64,000 bases of DNA from Amycolatopsis sp. WQ 127309 (GTDB lineage: Bacteria > Actinomycetota > Actinomycetes > Mycobacteriales > Pseudonocardiaceae), in assembly GCF_023023025.1 (NCBI RefSeq), contig NZ_CP095481.1, positions 9,127,001-9,191,000 on the forward strand, written 5' to 3'. Of this stretch, positions 1-9,022 are shown piece by piece (within the stretch, counting starts at the first letter, position 1; each line of letters starts with the position of its first letter). The translations under genes and the position numbers were made by a program. The notes beneath the pieces are model-generated. The model made no database searches. It worked only from the letters and a program-made list of their open reading frames with translations, and was not told where the DNA came from.

Positions 1-2821
1 CCGCGAGGCTCGTCGACGGCGCCAGGCGCGCGTCGATCGCCGCCAGGTAGGTCTGGGGCGACTGGTTCCCGTTGGTGGACCAGTCGTGCAGGAACCACGG
101 CGCGCCGATCGGCCAGCCCGCGTCACCTTCGCCGACGAGGGTGCGCATGCTCTCGACGACCGACACGGTCGGCAGGCCGATCTCGCTCCAGAACCCGTGC
201 TTGCCGCCGGTCGCCTCGCCGGTGAAGTACTGCTTCGGGTCGAGCCAGCGGTACGGGCCGTCGCCGGTGATCACGCCGCCCGCGGAGTTGCCCTGGTAGA
301 GCAGGTCGGTGCTGGTCGTGACGATCTCGCGCAGCGCGGAGTCGATCACCGCCGGCGGGGTGCCTTCGTTGCAGCCGAACCAGACCGTCGCGCACGCGTG
401 GTGGCGGTAGCGCAGCACGGTGTCCTTCGCCTGGGCGAGGAAGATGTCGTGGTTGGCCGGGTCGGTCGACCAGCCGTCCCAGAACTCGTTCCACAGCAGA
501 ATGCCGTACTTGTCGCACGCGTCGAACAGCTCTTGGCGGTAGGACGAGCCGACCCAGTTTCGGATCAGGGTGAAGTTCATGTCGCGGTGCATCGCCACGA
601 CGGCGTCGGTCCGCTCCTGCGGCATCCGGCGCAGCAGCTCGTCCCAGCCCCAGCTGCCGCCGCGGGCGAAGACCTTGACGCCGTTGACGAGGAAGGTCAG
701 CGGCTTCGGGCTGTTGTCCACCGACACCGCGTCGGTCCAGGTCTGGCCGTCGGCCGAGACCTGGATGGTGAACGTCGCCGCGTAGGCCGTTTCCCAGGTC
801 AAGACCACGCGATCAAACGCCGTCGCGGCGCCGAGGTCGACCTGCAGCCACTGGTTGTCGTCGTAGGCCGACGTCCAGCGCGTGTTCGGGTCGCCGTCGA
901 CGGCGTTCTCCGGCGGGTTGCCGTCCGCGACCGACGACGACGTCGCGGTCTTGCCCTTCGCCAGGTCGGCGTCCGGGGCGGCACTGTCCACAACGGACAT
1001 CGTCCACAGCGAGAAGCCCCAGCCGGTGGCGCGTTTGAGACCCTGCATCCGGACGTACCGCGCGTTCTGCGAGGCGAGGTCGACGGTCTGGGTGGCCCGG
1101 CCGTCGGCGATGACGATCGGCAGGTCGTAGCGGTAGCCGATCTGGCGCAGGCCGATCTTCACCGTCCGGCGGTCGCTGGTCGACGCGCCGATCGCCGCGG
1201 TGAGCGTCAGGTCGTAGAGGTTCGGGTCGCCGTACCCGTTGGGCCACCACAGTTTCGGGTTCTTCACCTGCTGCGCCGGGAAGACGACGTCGGTGCTCTG
1301 CCCGGCCGGGACGGTGACCGTGCTCGACACCTTCACCGGGCCGAAGGCGGCGGTGACCTTGATCCGCTGCGCGGTGGCGGCGGCGTTGCGCACCGGCACG
1401 GTCAGCATCACGAGCGCGGTACCGGCGGCGGGCAGCTTGGTGTCGACGCGCACGTCACCCAGCACGGCGGCGCCGGTCGAGCGCAGCCGGACGTGGTCCC
1501 AGATGCCCGACGCGCGGTCGCGCACCGCCGGCATCCAGTCCCAGCCGGACACCGCGAGGTAGGTCGGCGAGTTGTCGAACATCGTGCTGCCGGCGTCGAC
1601 GAACGACTGCCCGGCCGGCCCCTTGTCGCCGGGACTGCCGGGCCGCGGCATCGGCGAGATCTTGACGGCGAGGGCCTGGTCGCCGGAGCGGCGCAGGGCC
1701 GCGGTGACGTCGAAGACGCCACGGCCGAACGGGTGGCTCTGCGTGCCGATGTTCGCGCCGTTGAGCCAGATCGCGGCCTCGTGGTTCACGCCGTCGAGTT
1801 CCAGCCACACGTGCCGGCCCGGCGAGGTGTCGAGGCCACGCGGGAGCGAGAACCGGCGGCGGTACCACCAGGCGTGCCGGGAAAGCGCTTCCGGGACGTG
1901 CATGGTGTGCATCCCCGACACCGGGTCGGGCAGCTGGCCCTGCTCGACCAGCGACGCGAGGACCGTGCCGGGCACGGTCGCCGGGAGCCAGCCGCGGGTG
2001 TCGACCGACGCGCCGGACAGCGCGGCGCCGTCCCCGGTGGGCGTCCAGTCGTCCATCGTGAGCACCCAGCCGGACTCGAGCGGCACGGTGCCGTCGGGGG
2101 CGAGCGCCAGCGCGGGCGGGTCGTCGTGCGGGCGCACCGGGAAGCTGGTCCAGCCGCGGACGGCGGGCCGGTGGTCGCGACTGGTGCCGAACACCTGGAA
2201 ACCGTTGAGGCCCAGCGGGTTCGTGGTCGAGCGGCTCGCCGCGGTGAACCGCACCCAGCGGGCCGTGGCCGACACCGGGATCGTCACCACGCCGCCGGTG
2301 CCGGCGTCGGTGTGGTGGACCGTGCGCCAGGCCTTGCCGTCGCCGGAGACGTCGAGGTCGAAGGCCACCGCGTAGCTGGAGAAGACCTCGTCGCCGACGG
2401 TGTGGGTGCGGGACGCGCCGAGGTCGAGGGCCGGGTCGCCCGGCTTGGCCTCGAAGGTCAGCACGACCGACTCGATCGTGCACTGGCCCTGCAGGTCGAC
2501 GACGATCCACTGGCCGTCACCGGAGGTGGCGCGCCAGCCGGAGCCGCGGACGCCGACCTGGGCGAGGCCGTCGACGGCGAACTCGGCCGGGGTGGCGGCG
2601 TAGTCGGTCGAGGACACCTGGACCGGCCGGAACAACGCCAGGTCGGTCCGGGCGGCCCGGCCGTCGGCCGCCGCGGGCGCGGCCGAGGCGACCCCGCCCG
2701 GCAGGACGGCCGCGAGGCCGAACCCGGCCAGCAGCCCGCCACCCACGGCCAGGAGGTTCCGCCGGGACACCGAAGCCACCTCCGGTTCGACGCCGGCCCC
2801 GATGCCGTACTCCTCCGCCAT
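1..2821 (-). CDS. Exported GH2 glycoside hydrolase, exo-beta-D-glucosaminidase-like, two F5/8C domains (3' end cut by window)
   Basis: The gene starts at the ATG at 2821 and stays open to base 1 (about 940 codons seen), so the C-terminus is missing. The N-terminus carries a Tat-type signal (SRRNLLAVGGG, then a hydrophobic run ending near ASAAPAAA), so the product is exported. A discoidin/F5/8C domain lies at about residues 50-205. It is followed by GH2 sugar-binding and beta-sandwich domains, a second F5/8C domain inserted at about 595-720, and the GH2 TIM barrel (VNGVKVFARGGSWGWDELL). In family terms Glu819 (FGCNEG) is the acid/base and Glu880 (WSEIGLP) the nucleophile. The layout resembles CsxA-type exo-beta-D-glucosaminidases, but the substrate could be another exo-glycoside. 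A LacI-type palindrome lies upstream. Confidence 0.85.
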   Translation of the reverse strand, partial: MAEEYGIGAGVEPEVASVSRRNLLAVGGGLLAGFGLAAVLPGGVASAAPAAADGRAARTDLALFRPVQVSSTDYAATPAEFAVDGLAQVGVRGSGWRATSGDGQWIVVDLQGQCTIESVVLTFEAKPGDPALDLGASRTHTVGDEVFSSYAVAFDLDVSGDGKAWRTVHHTDAGTGGVVTIPVSATARWVRFTAASRSTTNPLGLNGFQVFGTSRDHRPAVRGWTSFPVRPHDDPPALALAPDGTVPLESGWVLTMDDWTPTGDGAALSGASVDTRGWLPATVPGTVLASLVEQGQLPDPVSGMHTMHVPEALSRHAWWYRRRFSLPRGLDTSPGRHVWLELDGVNHEAAIWLNGANIGTQSHPFGRGVFDVTAALRRSGDQALAVKISPMPRPGSPGDKGPAGQSFVDAGSTMFDNSPTYLAVSGWDWMPAVRDRASGIWDHVRLRSTGAAVLGDVRVDTKLPAAGTALVMLTVPVRNAAATAQRIKVTAAFGPVKVSSTVTVPAGQSTDVVFPAQQVKNPKLWWPNGYGDPNLYDLTLTAAIGASTSDRRTVKIGLRQIGYRYDLPIVIADGRATQTVDLASQNARYVRMQGLKRATGWGFSLWTMSVVDSAAPDADLAKGKTATSSSVADGNPPENAVDGDPNTRWTSAYDDNQWLQVDLGAATAFDRVVLTWETAYAATFTIQVSADGQTWTDAVSVDNSPKPLTFLVNGVKVFARGGSWGWDELLRRMPQERTDAVVAMHRDMNFTLIRNWVGSSYRQELFDACDKYGILLWNEFWDGWSTDPANHDIFLAQAKDTVLRYRHHACATVWFGCNEGTPPAVIDSALREIVTTSTDLLYQGNSAGGVITGDGPYRWLDPKQYFTGEATGGKHGFWSEIGLPTVSVVESMRTLVGEGDAGWPIGAPWFLHDWSTNGNQSPQTYLAAIDARLAPSTSLA

Positions 2822-2889
2822 GCGAACTCCGTTCTCGAAGCGGCAGTCACGCACGACGCGGGCCCTCGCGGGGTGTCGGCGCCGGTGAC

Positions 2890-2903
2890 TGACAACGTTG
2901 CCA
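2890..2903. promoter_or_regulatory. LacI-type operator upstream of the GH2 gene
   Basis: TGACAACGTTGCCA is a 14-bp palindrome broken at one position pair, with the CAACGTTG core usual for actinobacterial LacI-family repressors. It sits 69 bp upstream of the leftward GH2 start, a typical place for sugar-induced control. No lacI gene is nearby, so the repressor must be encoded elsewhere. Function is inferred from sequence only. Confidence 0.5.
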
Positions 2904-3104
2904 GTGAGCATCCGCCGCGCTCGCGGGGACGGTCAAGAAGACAAGGAAGACAAAAATTAGGAATAATGACATCGATGTCTGCGATGGTGTGCGGCGTCCC
3001 GTTCAGCGGTGACGTCGTCCTGCCGGACGGGGTCGCGCTCGGTACGGTTGCATCGACTCCGCACCGAAGCTCCGGCGCGGGTTCACCCGAGGAGGCAGCA
3101 CGCC

Positions 3105-3545
3105 ATGGTCCAGGTCGAACGCACCGTCACCGTCCGCACGCCGGTCGACCAGGTCGCGGGCTACCTCGCGGATTTCGCGCACACCGAGGAATGGGACCCG
3201 GGCACGGTCCGGTGCACCCGCACCGACGCCGGGCCGGTGGCCCTCGGCGCGCGGTGGCACAACGTCTCGGAGTTCCGCGGCAAGCAGACCGAGCTCGACT
3301 ACGAGCTGACCCGGCTCGAGCCGGGCCGCGTCACCTTCGTCGGGCAGAACAAGACGGCCACCTCGACCGACGACTTCACCTTGACGCCGGGACCGGACGG
3401 CACGACGGTCCACTACCAGGCCACGATCGTCTTCCACGGCCTGGCGAAGCTCGCGAGCCCGCTGCTCAAGCGGGTGTTCGAGGGGCTCGGCGACGCCGTG
3501 GTCCCGAAGCTGACCACCGCGCTGGAGCGGCTCAAGACGCGCTGA
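3105..3545 (+). CDS. SRPBCC (polyketide cyclase/dehydrase-like) family protein
   Basis: 146 aa. The ATG at 3105 is chosen because a perfect GGAGG lies 9 bp upstream at 3091-3095; an in-frame start at 3009 has no such support. The sequence has the START/SRPBCC pattern: an N-terminal strand (VQVERTVTVRTPVDQVAGYLADF), then W-x-P-G in EEWDPGTV, and a C-terminal amphipathic helix ending LERLKTR. Proteins of this class bind small hydrophobic ligands and are usually cytoplasmic with unassigned ligands. The gene overlaps the end of the convergent MerR/B12 gene by 14 bp (3532-3545). The ligand cannot be told from sequence. Confidence 0.85.
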   Translation: MVQVERTVTVRTPVDQVAGYLADFAHTEEWDPGTVRCTRTDAGPVALGARWHNVSEFRGKQTELDYELTRLEPGRVTFVGQNKTATSTDDFTLTPGPDGTTVHYQATIVFHGLAKLASPLLKRVFEGLGDAVVPKLTTALERLKTR

Positions 3546-4407
3546 TGCGCCCGGCGGCCACGTCGGCCGCCGTCCCGAGGTCGTCCACCACCGTGAAGCC
3601 GCGCTCCCCCAGGTGCGCCCAGCCCGGTCCCGCCGTCATGACGTCGAGGCCGAGGTCGCGCAGCCGGAGCACCAGGCGGTCGTCGGCGGTCGGGGCGGCC
3701 ATCGACCACAGCACGACCAGCACCGGGTCGAGGCGCTCGGCGAGCTCGGCGAGCGTCTCGGCCGGCACGAGCTGGCCGAGGTAGCGCACCGGCACGCCGG
3801 ACTCGGCCAGGGTCGCCCGCAGCGCCTCCATCGGCAGCGAATGCCGTTCGGCCGGACAGCACGCCAGCAGCACCGGGCGGCCCGGCACCGTCTCCGGGAA
3901 CCGGCGGCCGAAGCGCTCGAGGGCGAAGGAAGCTTCCGTCGTGAGGGCCCATTCCGACGCGAAGCAGACGTCGCCGCGCTGCCAGCGGTCGCCCAGCTCC
4001 CGCAGCACCGGGACCAGGACGTCGGTCCAGGCCGCGGCCGCGCCCAGCGTGGCCAGCGTTTCGTCGATCAGCGCGGCGACGGCCTCGAACTCCAGGTCCT
4101 CGGCCGCTTCCGCGAGCTCCCGCACCCGGCGGGTGGCCGGGACGCGCGGCCGCGGCGCGGTGGTGAAGGCCGCGGCGGCCGCCTCGCGCACCGGCATGCC
4201 GCGCCCGATCAGCCGCTGCATGTGCTGCAGGCGGCGGACATCGGCGTCGGAGTAGCGGCGGTGCCGGCCCTCGCTGCGGGCCGAGGGCCCGATCCCGTAC
4301 CGCGCGCTCCAGCTGCGCAGCGTCACGGGCGACACGCCGAGCAGCTCGGCGACCTTGCCCGGCGCCCACGATCCCGCGGCCGGGACGGGTATCGCGCCGA
4401 CGTCCAT
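3532..4407 (-). CDS. MerR-family regulator with cobalamin-binding domain (CarH/LitR-like)
   Basis: 291 aa from the ATG at 4407; an upstream in-frame ATG at 4509 would add a low-complexity Arg/Ala stretch. Residues about 13-80 are a MerR helix-turn-helix (WAPGKVAELLGVSPVTLRSW, then GRHRRYSDADV). Residues about 95-170 are the helical B12-binding-2 cap, and about 175-280 the Rossmann B12-binding domain. The lower-ligand motif E-x-H is kept (E187, H189), as are the capping Trp142 and Glu152. The two histidines that in Thermus CarH follow these (H132 and H142) are Gln143 and Trp153 here. So cobalamin binding is plausible, but CarH-type light chemistry is doubtful. No carotenoid or photolyase genes are nearby to suggest a target. 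Confidence 0.85.
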   Translation of the reverse strand: MDVGAIPVPAAGSWAPGKVAELLGVSPVTLRSWSARYGIGPSARSEGRHRRYSDADVRRLQHMQRLIGRGMPVREAAAAAFTTAPRPRVPATRRVRELAEAAEDLEFEAVAALIDETLATLGAAAAWTDVLVPVLRELGDRWQRGDVCFASEWALTTEASFALERFGRRFPETVPGRPVLLACCPAERHSLPMEALRATLAESGVPVRYLGQLVPAETLAELAERLDPVLVVLWSMAAPTADDRLVLRLRDLGLDVMTAGPGWAHLGERGFTVVDDLGTAADVAAGRISAS

Positions 4408-4730
4408 CCGGATCCACCGTCCTGTTGGCACCCACCGGCCCGGTGAGCTGGCGGAAGCATAGCGACGGGCCGGCGCGGCACGGCGCCGGAGCGACGACCG
4501 GCCGGTCACGGGCAGCCGACACCCGCGACGGCCGGTGACGAACCGGGGAAGCGCTGTCCCGTCCCGGCCAAGCTACACCCGGCCCGCAACGGTCGGGCAT
4601 CGTTGCCGCCCGGATGCGGTACCCGGCGGAAGATCCCCCGCGCGGATGACCGCCGTGTGGTTTCCCGGTCGCCGGGGTACCACCCCGTCGGGGAGGGGCG
4701 GTTCCCATCGCCGAGCACGGAAGACACCCC
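4408..4730. other. Divergent intergenic region, 323 bp
   Basis: This lies between the MerR/B12 gene (leftward) and the STAS gene (rightward). I see no supportable ORF or RNA. It should hold both promoters. A GTTT with a downstream GGGTAC near 4670 resembles a stress-sigma promoter, but the 11-bp spacing is too short to call it one. Confidence 0.5.
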
Positions 4731-5111
4731 ATGGACGACCATCGCACCGCGGCCGCCGTCGGCCGGACCTCCGAAGCCGGGCTGGTGACCGTCCGCGGTT
4801 CCGGCGACCTCGATCTCGGCTGCGCGCCCCGGCTGCGCCGGCTGCTGCTCACCGCCGTCCAGGAGGCGGCCCGCGGCGTGGTCGCGGACCTGAGCGCCGT
4901 CACCTTCTGCGACTCCACCATCTTGACCGTGCTCGTCGACGCGCACCGGGAGGCCCTCGCCGGCCGCGTCCCGTTCGCCGTCACCGCCGACCGGGCCTCG
5001 GTCATGCGGCCGCTCGAGATCCTCGGGCTGGACACGCTGCTGCCGCTCTACGCGGACCTCGACGCGGCCCGCGCGGCCGTCAGCCGGTGCCCGCAGACCC
5101 GCGTCTCCTGA
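4731..5111 (+). CDS. STAS-domain protein (anti-sigma-factor antagonist type)
   Basis: 126 aa, start ATG at 4731 with GGAAG just upstream. One STAS fold fills the protein: strand SGDLDLGCAPRLRRLLL, then VVADLSAVTFCDSTILTVLVDAHR. The DS pair of the usual D-S-[ST]-G phosphorylation motif is present (CDSTI), although the Gly that normally follows is Ile. Family members bind anti-sigma kinases when unphosphorylated and free a sigma factor. No RsbW-type kinase or sigma gene is nearby, so its partner is unknown. It is followed by the DUF1800/DUF1501 genes with a 74-bp gap. Confidence 0.85.
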   Translation: MDDHRTAAAVGRTSEAGLVTVRGSGDLDLGCAPRLRRLLLTAVQEAARGVVADLSAVTFCDSTILTVLVDAHREALAGRVPFAVTADRASVMRPLEILGLDTLLPLYADLDAARAAVSRCPQTRVS

Positions 5112-5185
5112 CGCCCCTGTGGATCGGCTGAAGAAACCGGCCGCACGGTCGCGGCACCGGGGGCGGGCACCCCAGGATCGAGGGC

Positions 5186-6493
5186 ATGGTGGTCCTCTCC
5201 GAACGAGCGGCGGTGCGGCGGCTGCACGACCGGCTCGGCTTCGGCCCGCGGCCCGGCGACCTCGACCGCGGGTTCGCCGAGACGCGCGATCGGCTGCTGG
5301 GCACCGGTCCCGACGCCGGCGCAGCCGCGACGCCGATGCCGTCCCCCGGTGCGCCGCCCGAGCGGCCGGGCAAGCAGGACAAGCAGGACAAGGCCGCGAA
5401 GCAAGCGGCCGGCAAGCAGTTGCAGGCGCAGGCCGCCCAGGCCACCCTCTGGTGGCTGGACCGGATGACCGCCGCCGACGTCGCGTCGGTGGAGCGGCTG
5501 ACCTGGTTCTGGCACGGGCACTTCGCCACGAGTGAGCAGAAGGTCCGCAGCCCGGAGCTGATGCTGGCGCAGAACCAGGCCCAGCGGGACCACGCGCTCG
5601 GCAGCTTCACCGACCTGGCGCGCGCGATGGTCGTCGACCCGGCCCTGCTGCTGTGGCTCGACGGCAACAGCAACAAAGCGGGCAAGCCCAACGAGAACCT
5701 CGCCCGCGAGTTCATGGAGCTGTTCACCCTCGGCGTGGGCCACTACACCGAGGACGACGTCCGCGAAGCCGCGCGGGCGCTCACCGGCTGGACGGCGCAG
5801 CGGGACACGACCACCGCGAAGCTGGTGCCGAAGCGGCACGACGACGGCGAGAAGCACATCCTCGGCGCCACCGGCGACTTCGCCGCTCAGTCCTTTGTGG
5901 ACCTGGTGCTGGGCCGGCCGGAATCGGCGCCGTTCGTCGCCGGGCGGATCTGGTTCCGGCTGGTGTCGTCGGCGCCTCCCGCCCCCGACGTGCTGAACCG
6001 GCTGGTCGCGGCCTACGGCAGCCGCCGCGACATCCGGGCGCTGCTGCGGGCGATCACCGCCGAACCGGCGTTCCGCGACAGCGCGACGTCGCTGGTCAAG
6101 CAGCCGGTCGAGTGGCTGGCCGGGCTGCTGCGCGCGTTCGGCGTGCGGCCCGGCTCGCTCGACGAGAAGACCCGCGCGCAGCTGCCGGCCGGGCTGCGCG
6201 GGCTCGGTCAGGTGCCGTTCCTGCCGCCCAGCGTCGGGGGCTGGGCGGCGGGCGGTGCCTGGCTGACGACGTCCGCCGGGGTGGCCCGGCTGCACCTGGC
6301 CCAGCTGGTCGCCGGGCACGCCGACCTCGGCGTCGTCGCCAAGGCGTCGGACAAGGCCGCGGCGATCGGCGAGCTGCTCGGCGTCGACGCGTGGTCGGAC
6401 CGGACGCGGGCCGCGCTCGCAGGGGTCTCCGGCGACGTCCGGCAGCTGGCCACCGTGGCCGCCTGCGCTCCCGAATACGTAGTGAGCAGGTGA
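5186..6493 (+). CDS. DUF1800 family protein
   Basis: 435 aa from the ATG at 5186. It opens with AVRRLHDRLGFGPRPGDL, the usual DUF1800 start, then a Lys/Gln/Ala-rich linker at about residues 60-95. The conserved WWLDRM, LTWFWHGHFATS, NENLAREFMELFTLGVGHY and ALTGW blocks follow. No signal peptide is visible. DUF1800 proteins are nearly always paired with a DUF1501 protein. Here the two overlap through TGATG (6491-6495), so they are co-translated. Their biochemical role is not established; I do not assign one. Confidence 0.9.
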   Translation: MVVLSERAAVRRLHDRLGFGPRPGDLDRGFAETRDRLLGTGPDAGAAATPMPSPGAPPERPGKQDKQDKAAKQAAGKQLQAQAAQATLWWLDRMTAADVASVERLTWFWHGHFATSEQKVRSPELMLAQNQAQRDHALGSFTDLARAMVVDPALLLWLDGNSNKAGKPNENLAREFMELFTLGVGHYTEDDVREAARALTGWTAQRDTTTAKLVPKRHDDGEKHILGATGDFAAQSFVDLVLGRPESAPFVAGRIWFRLVSSAPPAPDVLNRLVAAYGSRRDIRALLRAITAEPAFRDSATSLVKQPVEWLAGLLRAFGVRPGSLDEKTRAQLPAGLRGLGQVPFLPPSVGGWAAGGAWLTTSAGVARLHLAQLVAGHADLGVVAKASDKAAAIGELLGVDAWSDRTRAALAGVSGDVRQLATVAACAPEYVVSR

Positions 6494-7710
6494 TGAACGT
6501 GCAGGTCAACCGACGCCGGTTCCTCACCGCGACCGGGGTGACGGCCGCCGCGGCGCTCGCCGCCGGCGCGACCCAGGTCGACTGGCCGCGGCTGATGTCG
6601 GCCGCCCAGGACGACCCGCTGGACCCGGACGCCGGCGTGCTCGTGGTGGTGACCCTCTACGGCGGCAACGACGGTCTCAACACCGTCGTCCCGGCGGGCG
6701 ACAGCGCGTACCAGAACGCCCGGTCCGAGCTGGCCTACAAACCCGAAGAGGTGCTCGACGTCGGCGAGGGGCTCGGTCTCAACCCGGGGCTGAAGGGGTT
6801 CAAGAGCCTCTGGGACAGCGGGCAGCTGGCGATCCTGCGCGGGGTCGGCTACCCGAAACCGGACCACAGCCACTTCCGGTCGATGGCGATCTGGCAGACC
6901 GCGTCGCCGGAGACGTCGGTGCCGACCGGCTGGCTCGGCCGCTGGCTCGACGCGACCGGCGACGACCCGCTGCGCGCGGTGTCGGTCGACCCGGTGCTGC
7001 CGCCGTTGCTGGCCGGCGCCCGCACGGCGGCCGCGTCGCTGCCGGTCGGCGGGCTCACCCTGCCGAAGGGCGCGCTCGGGACGGCGTTCCAGGGCCTCGG
7101 CGCGGTCCAGTCCGGCGAGGGCTACTGGCAGGCCCGCGCGGCCCGCTCGGTCGGCGACCTGCACCGCGCGGTGGCGACGCTCGGGCCACATGCGTCCACA
7201 AAGGACAAGGGAAAGACCCAGCTGCGCAAGGGAGAGCTGGCCGCGCAGCTCGACGTCGTCGCCGGGCTGATCGAGGCGGGCGTGCCGTCGCGGGCGTATT
7301 CGGTGTCGCTGGGCGGCTTCGACACGCACGCCGACGAGCGCGGCACCCAGCAGCGGCTGCTCACCGAACTGGACGGCGCGCTGACGCCGTTCGTGCAGCG
7401 CCTCGCGAAGACCGATCGCGGCAAGCAGGCGGTGGTGATGGTCTACTCGGAGTTCGGCCGGCGGGTGATCGCCAACGCGAGCCAGGGCACCGACCACGGC
7501 ACGGCGGGCCCGATGTTCGTGCTGGGCGCGAACGTCCACGGCGGCTTCCACGGCGCCGAGCCGAGCCTGACCGACCTCGACGACGGCGACCTCAAGCTCA
7601 CCACGGACTTCCGCGACGTCTACGCGACGATGGTGGAGGACGTCCTGGGCTCCGACGCGGGCCCGGTCCTGCCGGGCCACAGCGGCCGGCTGACGGGATT
7701 GTTCGCCTAG
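6493..7710 (+). CDS. DUF1501 family protein, Tat-exported
   Basis: 405 aa, starting at the ATG at 6493 that overlaps the DUF1800 stop. The N-terminus NRRRFLTATGVTAAAALAAG is a Tat signal. The body has the DUF1501 blocks LYGGNDGLNTVVP, HFRSMAIWQTASP, SLGGFDTHADERGTQ, YSEFGRR and GTDHGTAGPMFVLG. The fold is related to alkaline phosphatase/sulfatase-type hydrolases, but no activity is proven for the family. It is translationally coupled to the DUF1800 gene, suggesting one complex. The next gene is convergent, 16 bp beyond the stop. Confidence 0.9.
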   Translation: MNVQVNRRRFLTATGVTAAAALAAGATQVDWPRLMSAAQDDPLDPDAGVLVVVTLYGGNDGLNTVVPAGDSAYQNARSELAYKPEEVLDVGEGLGLNPGLKGFKSLWDSGQLAILRGVGYPKPDHSHFRSMAIWQTASPETSVPTGWLGRWLDATGDDPLRAVSVDPVLPPLLAGARTAAASLPVGGLTLPKGALGTAFQGLGAVQSGEGYWQARAARSVGDLHRAVATLGPHASTKDKGKTQLRKGELAAQLDVVAGLIEAGVPSRAYSVSLGGFDTHADERGTQQRLLTELDGALTPFVQRLAKTDRGKQAVVMVYSEFGRRVIANASQGTDHGTAGPMFVLGANVHGGFHGAEPSLTDLDDGDLKLTTDFRDVYATMVEDVLGSDAGPVLPGHSGRLTGLFA

Positions 7711-7726
7711 GTCTGCCGCGGCTGCC

Positions 7727-9022
7727 TCACGCGGGCGGCAGCCCGGCGAGCCGGAACCGCGCTCCCCCGTCCGGCGCCGCCTCGCACCACAGGTCGCCGC
7801 CGTGGGCCCGGGCGAAGCCGCGCGCGATCGGCAGCCCGAGGCCCGAACCACCCGGCCCGCGGGCCTCGTCCAGGCGCACCAGGCGGTCGAAGATCCGCTC
7901 GCGGTCCGCGCCCGGGACGCCCGGGCCGGTGTCGGTCACCGTCACGCCGTCCGGCGCGACCTCGAGGGTCAGCGTGCCGGGCCCGGCCATCGCGCGGACC
8001 GCGTTGTCCGCGAGGTTGGCCAGGATCTGCGTGAGCCGGGCGCTGTCGCCGAGCACGCGGGCGTCCGGGCCGGTGACCACCACCGTCACCTCGGGCGCCG
8101 TCAGCTCCAGGCGGTCGGCCTGGGCCCGGGCCAGCGCCAGCAGCGCCACCGGGGCGCGGTCGAGGTCCGCGCCCGCGTCGAGCCGGGCCAGGTCCAGCAG
8201 GTCCGCGACGAGCTTCCCGGCCCGCTGCGACTCGCGGACCACCAGCAGCTGCAGCCGGGCCGGGTCGGCGTCCGGCGGCAGCTGCAGCAGCGCCTCGGCC
8301 GCCGCCTGGACGCCGGCCAACGGCGTCCGCAGCTCGTGCGCGGCGTCCGCGACGAACCGCCGGGTGCGCGCCTCCGACGCCCGCGCCGCCCGTTCCGCGC
8401 CTTCGAGGGCGTCGAGCGCCGAGTCGAACGCGGCCGCCGCGCGGCCCAGTTCCGTCGTCGGCCGCTCCGGCGCGAGGCGGTCGCCGCGGCGGCCGGCGAC
8501 GATCGAGCGGGCCAGCCGGGTCATCGCGTCCAGCGGGGCGAGCGCGAACCGGACCGCCAGCAGCAACGCGACCGCGGCGACGAGCAGCGCGGCCAGCCCG
8601 GTGCCGAGCAGCACCCACCGCAGGCTCTGCTCCGTGGCCGCCACGAGGGTCTCGTCCGCGGTCAGCGTCAGCTTCGCGCCGTTGATCCGGGGCGGGCCGG
8701 ACAGCGTGGCGCGGACCTGGCGGATCCGGTCGGCGGGCGGCAGGTCGGCCGCGCCGAGGAAGGTGCCGTCCGGCAGCGCCAGCGACGCCTGCACGCCCCG
8801 GGTTTCCATGCGCCGCAACAGGTTCTGCGGCGCCGCGTTCTGCTTCGCCAGCTGCTGGGCCAGCTGCACGCGGGCGGTGAGCAGGCCGTTGACGTCCTTC
8901 TCGGCCTGGGCGCGGAACACCGTGTCGACGACGAACCCGACCGCGATCAGCACCACCGCGAGCACCACCAGCACCGTGACGGTGACCCGGCGGCGCAGCG
9001 ACACCGTCCGCAGCCCGGTCAC
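7727..9022 (-). CDS. Two-component sensor histidine kinase
   Basis: 431 aa from a GTG at 9022 that overlaps the stop of the response-regulator gene (GTGA). The N-terminal helix (VTVTVLVVLAVVLIAVGFVV) is followed by an extracytoplasmic segment of about 100 residues. A second helix follows (LLGTGLAALLVAAVALLLAV), then HAMP, a HisKA box with phospho-acceptor His in AAHELRTPLAG, and HATPase boxes (DNAVRAM, DTGPGVPG, GSGLGLPIARG). It should autophosphorylate and pass the phosphate to the OmpR-type partner encoded just before it. The signal is unknown. An unrelated frame upstream could extend the ORF but is not supported. Confidence 0.92.
   Translation of the reverse strand: MTGLRTVSLRRRVTVTVLVVLAVVLIAVGFVVDTVFRAQAEKDVNGLLTARVQLAQQLAKQNAAPQNLLRRMETRGVQASLALPDGTFLGAADLPPADRIRQVRATLSGPPRINGAKLTLTADETLVAATEQSLRWVLLGTGLAALLVAAVALLLAVRFALAPLDAMTRLARSIVAGRRGDRLAPERPTTELGRAAAAFDSALDALEGAERAARASEARTRRFVADAAHELRTPLAGVQAAAEALLQLPPDADPARLQLLVVRESQRAGKLVADLLDLARLDAGADLDRAPVALLALARAQADRLELTAPEVTVVVTGPDARVLGDSARLTQILANLADNAVRAMAGPGTLTLEVAPDGVTVTDTGPGVPGADRERIFDRLVRLDEARGPGGSGLGLPIARGFARAHGGDLWCEAAPDGGARFRLAGLPPA

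Noticed and set aside
86..3784. 1232-codon rightward frame
   Set aside because: It lies antisense to the GH2 gene and across three unrelated genes, is extremely Arg/Gly/Ala-rich and shows no protein family; a high-G+C shadow frame.
4660..4685. Stress-sigma-like promoter (GTTT then GGGTAC) before the STAS gene
   Set aside because: The 11-bp spacing is shorter than the 14-16 bp needed.
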